A DNA stretch of 7,040 nt, from the NCBI GenBank assembly GCA_964415605.1, contig CAYQBA010000216.1, positions 1 through 7,040 of the forward strand, read 5' to 3'. Positions 1 to 6,891 of the stretch are shown in pieces. Source of the stretch: UCB3 sp964415605. GTDB taxonomy: Bacteria; Chloroflexota; Anaerolineae; Epilineales; Epilineaceae. The notes beneath the pieces were generated by a model. The model did not search any database. It saw only the letters and a list, made by a program, of their open reading frames with translations, and was not told the DNA's origin. Each line of letters opens with the position of its first letter. The stretch's first letter is position 1. The translations under genes and the position numbers were made by a program.

Positions 1-302
1 CCCGTCACCGTGACGGTCCGCGCCGCGTTGCTGTTGCCGACCGTCAGCGTCCCGCTGACGGAAAGGCTCGCCACGGCATTGGTGTTGACGTCGACCGTCA
101 CGGTGTGCGACGCCGCGACGACCACGTCGTCTCCGGCCTGTGGCACGGTGCCGCCGCAGCCCGACCATGTCGCGGCCGTGTCCCAGGCGCCGGTGCCGGT
201 GGATGTGCACGTGTTGGCCGACGCGCGGTGCGGCGGCAGCACGGCGGCGGCTCCGACGGCCAGGCCAACGGACAAGACGAAGACGCGCGGTCGACAGGGC
301 AT
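1..302 (-). CDS. Secreted surface protein, N-terminal fragment (beta-rich repeat protein, G8-like start)
   Basis: This partial gene has its start inside the window and its remainder beyond base 1. About 100 residues are visible. It opens with a signal peptide: MPCRPR, then a hydrophobic VFVLSVGLAVGAAAVL stretch, ending in A-S-A at about residue 29. The mature part begins N-T-C-T-S-T-G-T-G-A-W, continues A-A-T-W-S-G-C-G-G, then P-Q-A-G-D-D-V-V-V, and H-T-V-T-V-D. This 'W...W...CGG..P..GD.V.V....TVTVD' pattern is typical of the first strands of secreted bacterial beta-solenoid or G8-like proteins; the two cysteines may pair. The ATG at 302 is chosen because a good Shine-Dalgarno lies just upstream, whereas the in-frame ATG at 320 has none. 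The frame stays open up to a TAG at 390-392. It is transcribed away from the operon at 547. Function is unknown; an adhesin or matrix protein is the simplest reading. Confidence 0.75.
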   Translation of the reverse strand, partial: MPCRPRVFVLSVGLAVGAAAVLPPHRASANTCTSTGTGAWDTAATWSGCGGTVPQAGDDVVVAASHTVTVDVNTNAVASLSVSGTLTVGNSNAARTVTVT

Positions 303-306
303 GGCG

Positions 307-312
307 CACCTC
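307..312 (-). promoter_or_regulatory. Ribosome binding site deciding the start at 302
   Basis: On the minus strand the sequence reads GAGGTG, with the GAGG core six bases before the ATG at 302. No similar purine run precedes the alternative in-frame ATG at 320, so this site decides the start. Confidence 0.6.
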
Positions 313-366
313 GGAAGCATGGAAGACGCGATGGATATCCATGATGACGCACGGGGACAACCACCG

Positions 367-396
367 GTTATGGCTCGTTGCACCGTTCGCTACCAA
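367..396 (-). promoter_or_regulatory. Possible promoter for the leftward surface-protein gene
   Basis: On the minus strand, TTGGTA (391-396) and CATAAC (367-372) are separated by 18 bases. Each matches the sigma-70 consensus at four of six positions. The -10 ends about 65 bases upstream of the start at 302. The match is weak, and promoter rules for this phylum are poorly known, so this is only a candidate. I found no convincing promoter for the rightward operon in the same 244-base spacer. Confidence 0.22.
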
Positions 397-535
397 GCCG
401 TATCGCCGCCGCCGCGCCGAGCGTCTACAGTGCAAGTAACGAACGCGTGCCTCCAGTCGTTGAACCATCGCCCATATTCTGGGTTCAGGGTCTGGATGAC
501 AGGCGCGATGGCATGATGGTTGGCTATTGACAAGC

Positions 536-540
536 GAGGT
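536..540 (+). promoter_or_regulatory. Ribosome binding site for the beta-helix gene
   Basis: GAGGT lies six bases before the ATG at 547. This favours 547 over the in-frame TTG at 520, which would add nine residues (MAIDKRGIA) in front of the signal peptide. Confidence 0.6.
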
Positions 541-546
541 ATTGCC

Positions 547-2907
547 ATGTCGTGCTCCCCCCTTCCGCGATCGACGCAGCGGCGCGGCCGCTGGCGTCCC
601 CCATTGGCCGCGCTGGCCGCCCTGGCCGTCTCCGCCGCCTTTGTCCCCGGCGCGCAAGCCGCATCCATCGTCGTGGACAGCCTGGCGGACACCGCCACAT
701 CTGGCGACGGCGACTGCACGCTGCGCGAGGCCATCCACAACGCGAACTCGCTGGGCGGCGACACGACCGGCGGCGATTGCGCGACCGGCGACACCGCGCC
801 GACCGTCGACACGATCACGTTCAGCGTGGCCGGCACCATCCTCACCGGCAGCGCCCTGCCGGCCATCCACGGCTCGGCGGGCCTGGACACCGGCGCCGTG
901 CGGATCGACGGCGGCGGCACCGTCACGCTGCAGCGCTCGGCGGGCACCGGCCCCGGGCTCGAGGTCGGGCGCGGCGGCGCCCTGACCACCGGCATCGTCA
1001 TCCGCGGCCTCACCATCACGGGCTACATCGGCGCCGGCATCGACCTGATCCGGGCCTCGAGCGTGTCGATCGACACCTGCGTCATCCACGACAACGGTCA
1101 GCAGGGCATCCGGATCCAGCACAACGACACCACCGGCGTCACCATCCAGGGCTGCCGCATCGGCGTCGACGGATCGGGCAACGCATCGGGCAACGACGAC
1201 GACGGCATCCAGATCAACGACGGTGCCGACGGCGTCACCATCGATGGGAACTGGATCTCCGCCAACAACGGCAACGATGGCATCGACATCCGCGGCGGGG
1301 GCGGCAACGGCAGCGGCCACCTCATCGAGAACAACTTCATCGGCACCGACGCCACCGGCACGGGCTGTGGCGGCCCGCCCAACACGTTTGGCAACGGCGG
1401 GATGGGCATCGACATCACCGGCGGCGTGTCGAGCTCGACGATCCAGAACAACGTCATCGGCTGCAACGGCCGCGGCCTGACGACCACGCAGATCGGTGGC
1501 CACGGCATCGAGATCTCGGGTGGCTCGTCGATCGGCAACGACATCCTCGACAACTTCATCGGCACCAACGCCTTGGGCACCGACCTGGGCAACCACAACA
1601 ACGGCATCCACTTGAACGACGGTGTCGACGACACGACCATCCAGGGCAACACCATCGCCTTCAACGGGGCCGGTCTCAGTGCGAGCAACGTCCACAACGA
1701 CGGCATCCGCATCGACGGCTCGACCACCGACAACAACCGCGTCACCCAAAACTCGATCTACAGCAACGGCGGGACCGATGCCGACGGGCTCGGCATCGAC
1801 CTCAACGGCGACGGCGTGCAGGACAACGACAGCAACGACACCGACTCCGGCGCCAACATGCTGACCAACTACCCGCTGATCACGAGCGCGACATGGAGTG
1901 GCGGGCTCCTGCAGGTCGACGGCTGCTTCGACGGCCGCACCGGCGCGCCGAGCGAGGCGCCGTTCACGCTGGAGCTCTTCTGCAACGCGGCGCCCGACAC
2001 GTCCGGCAACGGCGAGGGCCAGACGTACGCGGCCAGCGTTGCGCTGGCGGGCGACGTGGGAACCACCACCTACGGCGGCGGTGGGGCAACGTGCACCACC
2101 CCCGGCCTCCTGCACGCGTTCCTCCCGCCGGCCGGCTGCGTCTACGTCGCGTCGAACGCCACGAACACCACCGGCAGCACTTCGGAGTTCGGTCCCAACG
2201 CCGCCGCGCTCGCTTGCACCCTCACCCCACAGACGGCCACGAACGTCCTGCCCGGCGACACGTCGCACAGCGTCACGGCCACCGTCGCGCGCGGCGCCAG
2301 CCCGGTCGTCGGCGCCACCGTGGACTTCAGCGTGACGGGCACGAACGTCGTCGGCGGCCCCGATCCCATCACCGACGGCTCGGGGATCGCGACGTTCAGC
2401 TACACCAGCGGCGGTTCACCGGGTGCCGACAGCATCGCCGCCACCGTCGCCGACGGCGGCGAGACAGCCACCTGTCTCGGCCCGAACGGCTCGACGTCGG
2501 TGTCCAAGACCTGGGAGCTGCCCAACGCGGTGACGCTGGTCGCCTTCGCCGGCCGCCGGATCGGCCACAGCGTGAAGCTGGAGTGGCGGACCGCCGCCGA
2601 GCTCAAGCACGCCGGGTTCCGGGTGATCCGCGTCGACGGCGCGGGTCATGAGGCCGTGGTGACGCCCCGCCTCATCGCCCCACGCGGGGGCGAGCTCGGC
2701 GGCGCAGACTACGTGTTTGTCGACTGGGTGGCGCCCCGCGCAGCGCTGCGCTACTGGATCGAAGATGTCGACACCCTGGGCCGCGCCGCCCGGCACGGAC
2801 CCATCGACGTGCCCGCCGCCCGGTCACGACCCATCCACCTGCCGCCGCCCGGCCCACCATCGCAGGCGCCCGACGGCGACGACCAGCCCCTGGAGGCGTA
2901 CCGATGA
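547..2907 (+). CDS. Secreted CSLREA-type right-handed beta-helix protein with Ig-like domain
   Basis: This 786-residue protein is exported. Residues 1-38 form a signal peptide: an Arg-rich start, a Leu/Ala core, and a cut after A-Q-A. The mature N-terminus matches the CSLREA pattern: S-I-V-V-D-S-L-A-D-T, then C57-T-L-R-E-A-I-H-N-A-N. Residues about 100-430 are a right-handed parallel beta-helix (pectin-lyase fold) with Gly-Ile-x-Ile and Asn-rich turns and two NFIGT copies. Residues about 440-550 are the module that usually follows such helices (LLQVDGCFDG, then SGNGEGQTY and TSEFGP). Residues about 557-652 resemble a bacterial Ig-like group 1 domain. Residues about 660-755 are an FnIII-like domain (VKLEWRTAAELKHAGF). 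A Pro-rich tail ends the protein. No catalytic residues are evident, so a structural or binding role at the cell surface is inferred. It heads the operon and overlaps the next gene by ATGA. Confidence 0.85.
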   Translation: MSCSPLPRSTQRRGRWRPPLAALAALAVSAAFVPGAQAASIVVDSLADTATSGDGDCTLREAIHNANSLGGDTTGGDCATGDTAPTVDTITFSVAGTILTGSALPAIHGSAGLDTGAVRIDGGGTVTLQRSAGTGPGLEVGRGGALTTGIVIRGLTITGYIGAGIDLIRASSVSIDTCVIHDNGQQGIRIQHNDTTGVTIQGCRIGVDGSGNASGNDDDGIQINDGADGVTIDGNWISANNGNDGIDIRGGGGNGSGHLIENNFIGTDATGTGCGGPPNTFGNGGMGIDITGGVSSSTIQNNVIGCNGRGLTTTQIGGHGIEISGGSSIGNDILDNFIGTNALGTDLGNHNNGIHLNDGVDDTTIQGNTIAFNGAGLSASNVHNDGIRIDGSTTDNNRVTQNSIYSNGGTDADGLGIDLNGDGVQDNDSNDTDSGANMLTNYPLITSATWSGGLLQVDGCFDGRTGAPSEAPFTLELFCNAAPDTSGNGEGQTYAASVALAGDVGTTTYGGGGATCTTPGLLHAFLPPAGCVYVASNATNTTGSTSEFGPNAAALACTLTPQTATNVLPGDTSHSVTATVARGASPVVGATVDFSVTGTNVVGGPDPITDGSGIATFSYTSGGSPGADSIAATVADGGETATCLGPNGSTSVSKTWELPNAVTLVAFAGRRIGHSVKLEWRTAAELKHAGFRVIRVDGAGHEAVVTPRLIAPRGGELGGADYVFVDWVAPRAALRYWIEDVDTLGRAARHGPIDVPAARSRPIHLPPPGPPSQAPDGDDQPLEAYR
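1216..1650 (+). repeat. Degenerate beta-helix repeats inside the coding sequence
   Basis: Two 12-codon units, at 1216-1251 (NDGADGVTIDGN) and 1615-1650 (NDGVDDTTIQGN), share sense and most codons. Between them, 1330-1362 (NNFIGTDATGT) and 1549-1581 (DNFIGTNALGT) form another pair. They are spaced 399 and 219 bases apart. These are coils of the beta-helix rather than a mobile repeat. Confidence 0.6.
2892..2896 (+). promoter_or_regulatory. Ribosome binding site for the S74-domain gene
   Basis: GGAGG lies inside the last codons of the beta-helix gene, seven bases before the ATG at 2904. Together with the ATGA stop/start overlap it supports coupled translation. Confidence 0.65.
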
Positions 2908-3455
2908 ACCGCCGCGACCGCCGTGCCCCGATCGTGTCTTCGATCCCCGATCCCGCGACGACGCCGGGCCCGAACGCGGCGGATGCGATCGCGACGACCC
3001 GCCGGCCGTACTCGGCCCCCCGCGTGGTCGACTCGGCGGATCTCGACGAGCTGCTCGAGATCCTCGGCCCGGCGCAGGCCAACTACGGCGGCATGGGCAT
3101 GCCGTCGGACCAGGCCATCAAGACCGACGTCACGGCCATCGACGAGGACTCGGTGCTCGAGCAGCTCGCCGCGCTGCCGATCTCGCGCTGGCGCTATCGC
3201 TCAGAAGGCCGCGAAGCCCGGCACATCGGGCCGATGGCGCAGGACTTCCACGCCGTGTTCGGCCTGGGCGATCGCGACACCGTGATCTACCCCGTCGACG
3301 CCAACGGCGTGAGCCTCGCCGCGGCCAAGGCGCTGCGCGGCCGGCTGGCGCGGGCCGAGGCGCGCGTGGCGGCGCTCGAGTCCGACAACGCCGACCTCCG
3401 CCGGCGGCTCGGCGCGCTGGAGCGATGGGTCGGCGACGCCCAGAGCGGCGGATGA
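2904..3455 (+). CDS. Peptidase S74 (intramolecular chaperone) domain protein with C-terminal coiled coil
   Basis: This 183-residue protein has no signal peptide. Residues 1-34 are polar and Pro/Ala-rich. Residues 36-55 contain Y36-S-A-P39-R-V-V-D-S-A-D-L, resembling the Y-x-x-P leader motif of some RiPP precursors. From residue 68 it matches the S74 domain: S68-D-Q-A-I-K73-T-D, then L-P-I-S-x-W96-x-Y, RHIGPMAQDF (106-115), FGLG, and G-V-S-L-A-A. In this family, known from phage tail-spike and endosialidase C-termini, the Ser and the Lys five residues later drive self-cleavage just before the Ser, after the domain has trimerised and folded its partner. Both residues are present here. Residues about 145-175 form a Leu/Ala heptad coiled coil, usual at S74 C-termini. 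What is odd is that there is no long fibre region before the chaperone, only about 67 residues. The partner could be the upstream beta-helix protein in trans, but that is inference. Confidence 0.85.
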   Translation: MNRRDRRAPIVSSIPDPATTPGPNAADAIATTRRPYSAPRVVDSADLDELLEILGPAQANYGGMGMPSDQAIKTDVTAIDEDSVLEQLAALPISRWRYRSEGREARHIGPMAQDFHAVFGLGDRDTVIYPVDANGVSLAAAKALRGRLARAEARVAALESDNADLRRRLGALERWVGDAQSGG

Positions 3456-6400
3456 GCCCAACGGCCGCCGCGGCCGTCGCGGTCGCGGTGGCCACGGGCG
3501 TCGGGATCGCCGCGGCGACGAGCGGGCGCGCGGGGGCGATCCAGAGCGACACGGCCAACGCCGTCGCCAACTCGACGCCCCGCCTCGAGATCTCGGCCGT
3601 GGACCCGACGGGGTTCACGGTCGATGTTCGTCTCGCGCCGCCCGGCACACGCGCGGGCCGGCGGGCGACCGGCGGGCGAGGATGCCGTGGACGGAACACG
3701 AGCCCTGGCCCAGATACCCAGGTCACCGGCGCCGAGCCGCCGGCCTGGCTGATCGGCGTCCCGGGCGGGACCGACGGCCTGGGCGCGGTCGTCGACGTCC
3801 TGTCCGTGTCCGAGACAGTGATCGGGTGGGCTCGGGCTTGCGGAGGCGTCGGGGCGTGGGGTCCCGAGCCATCGGATCGTGACGACGGCGGACCCGATCC
3901 AGTGGCCGGCGACGTGCTCCGGCTCGAGCCGCTCGGACTGCTGCGCCATCAGCCGATCGCCCGGCTGGTCGTCGTTCCTTTGGTCCCCGCGGGCGACGGC
4001 GAGATCCGGGTTCGCACCCACGTCCGGGCCCGCATTCGCTTCACCCCCGGCGCCACCGGTGACCGGGCGCCGGCGGACCTCGCGGCGTTCGACCCCGTTC
4101 TGCGCGTCCTGGCCAACCACGCCGCGCTGCCCGTGCTACGGACGACACCATCCGTTTCGGCGATCCAAGCTCGCCCTTCCCGAGCGAGCGACGTCACCGA
4201 TCAAGCCGAACCCGCGGCCGCGGCCGACCCCACCGCGCTCAAGATCGGCGTCGACCGCAACGGTCCCGTGACCATGACCGGCGCGATGCTGGCGGCCGCT
4301 GGGTGGGATCTCGCCTCGGTGGACCCCGGAGCCCTGGCGCTCGAGACCGCCGGGCAACCCGTCGCGATCGCGATCGACGGCGCCGCCGACGGGCGACTCG
4401 ACCCCGCGGATCGCATTGTCTTCCACGGGCAGGCCATGACCGGGCTGTACGCCCGGGAGAACGTCTACTGGCTCCGGCAGACCGGCGAGGGCGTGCGCAT
4501 GACGAGTCGGGATGGGGCTCCCGATCCGACCGCGCCGCCGGCCCGGGCCTTCCCCGCCACCCTCCACCTCGAGCGCGACACCGAGTACTTCATCTCGATG
4601 CGCGCCGGCGAGGGCGACGACCGCTGGATGTGGGGGCCGGCGATCTCGGCGGCGGTCGCGCCGCCGTCGCCGGCGTTCACGACGACGCTCGCGCTGCCCG
4701 ACCTGGGCCCCGACCCGGCGCCCGCCCGGCTCCGGGTGCGCCTGCAGGGCTACGCGTCCGATCCGCGCGTGGCTCCCGATCACCACGTCGAGGTCCGGCT
4801 CGACGGCGACGTCGTCGCCGACGCGTGGTTCGACGGGCCGGGCGTGCACGTCATCGAGGCCAACTTGCCGTCTGGCGTGTTGACCGCCGGGGCGCATACG
4901 CTGACCGTCACGTGCGTCGGCGACACCGGCGCCGTGGTCGACAGCGTCTTCGTCAACTGGATCGAGATCGACCATGCGGCCGGCTACCGCGCCGCGGGCG
5001 ACCGGCTGGACTTCGCGGCACCCCACCCGGGCCGGGTCGACTTCACGCTCACCGGGTTCGGCGCGCCGGACGTTCAGGTGCTGGACGTGACCAGCCCCGA
5101 GCAGCCGGTGGCGATCACCGGCGTCGCCGTCGAACGAGCCGGCGATGGGACCTATCGAGCGCGCTTCGGCGCAACGGCGACCGCGGTCTCGCGTTATGTC
5201 GCCTATGGCCCCGCCGGAGCGAGCCCGCCGGCCCGCGTCGCGCCGAACGCCGCGTCGCGTTGGCGGTCGCCCGAGCACGGCGCGGACTACGTCGTCATCA
5301 CCCACCCGGATTTCGCGGCCGCGGTCGCCCCGCTCGTCCGGCGCCGGGCGGACCAAGGCCTGCGGACCGCCACGATCCTCGTGGACGACGCCTACGACGA
5401 GTTCTCGGCCGGGGTGTTCGACCCGCGCGCGATCCGCGACCTGCTGGCCTACGCCTTCGCGCATTGGGCGCCGCCGGCGCCGACGTACGTGTTGCTCGTG
5501 GGCGAGTCCAACCTCGACTACCGGCGCGGCTACGGCCAGGGGCCGCCCAACTTCGTGCCATCGGTTCAGTTCGACACGACATCGCGGCTGACCGGCGACA
5601 TGGGCGCCGCCACCAGCGACCTGTGGTTCGCGGCGGTGGCGGGCGACGACGCCATCCCCGACCTGCTGCTCGGGCGCCTCTCGGTGGCCACGGCGGCGCA
5701 GGCCGAGGCGGTCGTGGCCAAGACGCTGCGGTTCGAGGCCACGCCGCCGGAGGCCGACTGGCGCCGCCGCGCCATCCTGGTCGCCGACGACGACGGCGCC
5801 GACCTCTTCGAGCCGTTCTCCGACGAGCTCGCCGCGCGCATGCCGCCAGGCACGATCGCCGAGCGGTTCTACGCCGGCCGGTATCCGCGCGACCGCAACC
5901 TGGCGGCGGACATCGGAGCAGCCGTGAACACCGGCGCGCTCGTGCTGAACTTCACCGGCCACGGCAACGTCGACCTGTGGAGCCCGTGGCCCGGCGGCGG
6001 CCGGATCTTCCAGAACGCCGACATCGCGCGCCTGACGAACGGCGAGCGAGCCCCGCTCTTCACGGCCGCCACGTGCATGAACGGCTGGATCGACCACCCG
6101 CTCAAGCCGGTGTCGATGGCCGAGCTGTGGCTGACCCACCCGACGGGAGGCGGCGTGGCGGCCTGGAGCCCATCGGGTCTGGCGACGCTCTCGGCCCAGC
6201 GACAGCTGTTGCCGGCGGTCTTCAGCGGCCTCTTCGACGGGCGCAGGGCATCGATCGGGGCGTTGACGACGGCCGCCGGGGTCGAGATCCTGGCGCGCGG
6301 TGGCGAGTGGTCGGACATCGCGCGGATGTTCGTCCTGCTCGGCGACCCGGCGCTGGTGGTTGCCGGCGCGCCGGCCGCGACGGCGACCCCCAGCGCCCCG

Positions 6401-6599
6401 ACGGCCGCGGCATCGCCGACCGCGGCGGCCACGCCGCGCCCGCCGGGCCGAGCGCTGTTNNNNNNNNNNGCGGGGGGTCGCGGGCGCGCCGGCGGGGGTC
6501 CCCCCGCCCGCCCCGCCGGCCACGACAGCGGCCCCCGCGGCGGCCGCCCCGCGGCCGCCGGGGGGCGCGCTGTTCTTGCCGGTGGCCCGCGGCGGCTGA
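3452..6599 (+). CDS. Secreted peptidase C25 (gingipain-like) cysteine protease, interrupted by an assembly gap
   Basis: A large exported endopeptidase, about 1000 residues before the gap (numbering from 3452). Residues 1-29 look like a signal peptide ending A-G-A, but without an N-terminal charge. The in-frame ATG at 3425 would add MGRRRPERR and give a more classical one; 3452 is kept for the ATGA overlap. Residues about 140-345 resemble the N-terminal part of C25 proteins (LKIGVDRNGPVTMTGAMLAA, then DRIVFHG and NVYWLR). A beta-sandwich region follows at about 430-515. The C25 domain spans about 613-970: GADYVVITH, YVLLVGES, then NFTGHGNVDLW with catalytic His837, and FTAATCMNGW with catalytic Cys875, 38 residues apart. 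An Ala/Pro/Thr linker leads to the gap. After it, in another frame, PRPPGGALFLPVARGG ends at the TGA at 6597-6599. Being in frame across the gap requires a true gap length divisible by three. No type IX secretion C-terminal domain is seen. Confidence 0.82.
6356..6575 (+). repeat. Two diverged copies of the protease tail flanking the N gap
   Basis: The left copy (6356-6459) encodes VVAGAPA, a Pro/Ala/Thr linker, and PRPPGRAL plus a partial codon, 35 codons in all. The right copy (6474-6575) encodes GVAGAPA, a similar linker, and PRPPGGALF, 34 codons. The ends are close to identical and the middle is diverged and richer in G/C runs. Only the right copy continues to a stop codon. This may be a real tandem duplication or a product of the assembly join. 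Confidence 0.65.
6460..6469. other. Assembly gap (10 Ns)
   Basis: Ten Ns interrupt the C-terminal linker of the C25 protease. The round number suggests a placeholder length. Reading frames that run through it, including the one that appears to continue to 6796, cannot be trusted. The sequence just after it has extreme G and C runs, a common cause of broken assemblies. Confidence 0.95.
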
Positions 6600-6633
6600 C
6601 GCCGGCCGTGCGACGGGTTTGGGACGCCAGCCA

Positions 6634-6642
6634 TGGTACGCT
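6634..6642 (+). promoter_or_regulatory. Possible extended -10 promoter
   Basis: TGGTACGCT fits a TGn-extended -10 hexamer (TACGCT). There is no good -35 at the usual distance. If used, it would give the gene at 6892 an mRNA leader of roughly 240 bases that includes the hairpin cluster. This is a weak candidate. Confidence 0.22.
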
Positions 6643-6678
6643 GTGGCCGGCGATGACACGGCCTGTCGGAGCCATGCG

Positions 6679-6789
6679 CGTGAGACCTTTGCAACCCGCG
6701 AGGGGCAAACTGCGGCCATCGGCAGGGGATCCCACGGCGCCACGGGAGCGTGCACGGCGCTTCGACCCAGCAACCGCCGGGATTCCGGC
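6679..6789 (+). promoter_or_regulatory. Candidate structured 5' leader (possible cis-regulatory RNA, faintly c-di-GMP-I-like)
   Basis: Four hairpins can be drawn in order. The first is TTTGC-AA-CCC closed by a GCGA (GNRA) tetraloop with GGG-GCAAA (6688-6709). The second is CTGC/GCAG (6710-6713 with 6722-6725). The third is GCGCCACG/CGTG plus GCGC with a loop GGAG (6737-6760). The fourth is GCCGG-GATT-CCGGC (6776-6789). CGTG at 6679-6682 could also close with CACG at 6733-6736. The GNRA hairpin followed by GCAAA, and later GGCAGGGGATCCC, loosely echo the order of elements in c-di-GMP-I (GEMM) riboswitches, but the conserved GACGCAAAGCC core and a full P2 are missing. GC-rich DNA forms hairpins by chance, so confidence is low. 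Confidence 0.22.
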
Positions 6790-6875
6790 CGCGTAACACG
6801 ATCTCGCATCGCCCCCAACGTTGTGCCCGGCATGTGCCTCGAACATCGCTTCGTCCGCCCAATGCCATCACCCTC

Positions 6876-6883
6876 AAGGAGGT
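6876..6883 (+). promoter_or_regulatory. Strong ribosome binding site for the gene at 6892
   Basis: AAGGAGGT is a near-perfect anti-Shine-Dalgarno match, eight bases before the ATG at 6892. It is the strongest such site in the window and suggests a well-translated product. Confidence 0.8.
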
Positions 6884-6891
6884 CAGCAACC

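Larger units (their letters stand above)
6600..6891 (+). other. Intergenic region between the protease and the next secreted-protein gene
   Basis: This 292-base stretch has no credible gene. It holds a possible extended -10 element near 6634, a cluster of potential hairpins at 6679-6789, a bland stretch at 6796-6870, and a strong ribosome binding site at 6876. No clear terminator with a T run is seen after the protease stop, so read-through from the operon cannot be excluded. Confidence 0.6.

Noticed and set aside
10..516. Plus-strand frame across the left edge and divergent spacer
   Set aside because: It lies antisense to the surface-protein start, which has a signal peptide and family-like motifs, and its own translation shows none.
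527..532. Perfect TTGACA (-35-like) just before the beta-helix start
   Set aside because: It would place the -10 inside the coding sequence at about 550, where no -10-like hexamer exists. It is a chance match next to the ribosome binding site.
552..2651. Long plus-strand frame overlapping the beta-helix gene
   Set aside because: The translation is a low-complexity His/Arg/Gln mix with no signal peptide or domain. It is an off-frame shadow of the beta-helix repeats.
2717..3451. Upstream extension of the protease frame through the S74 gene
   Set aside because: This part is Arg/Pro-rich off-frame sequence overlapping a gene with clear S74 motifs. The protease begins at 3425 or 3452.
6590..6606. 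CGGCG-GCTGA-CGCCG hairpin over the protease stop codon
   Set aside because: It has only five base pairs and no T run afterwards, so it is not a credible intrinsic terminator.
6600..6796. Apparent extension of the protease frame past the gap to 6796
   Set aside because: The gap length is a placeholder. The frame that gives the matching tail and a stop at 6597-6599 is a different one, and the extension is unlike any protein tail.
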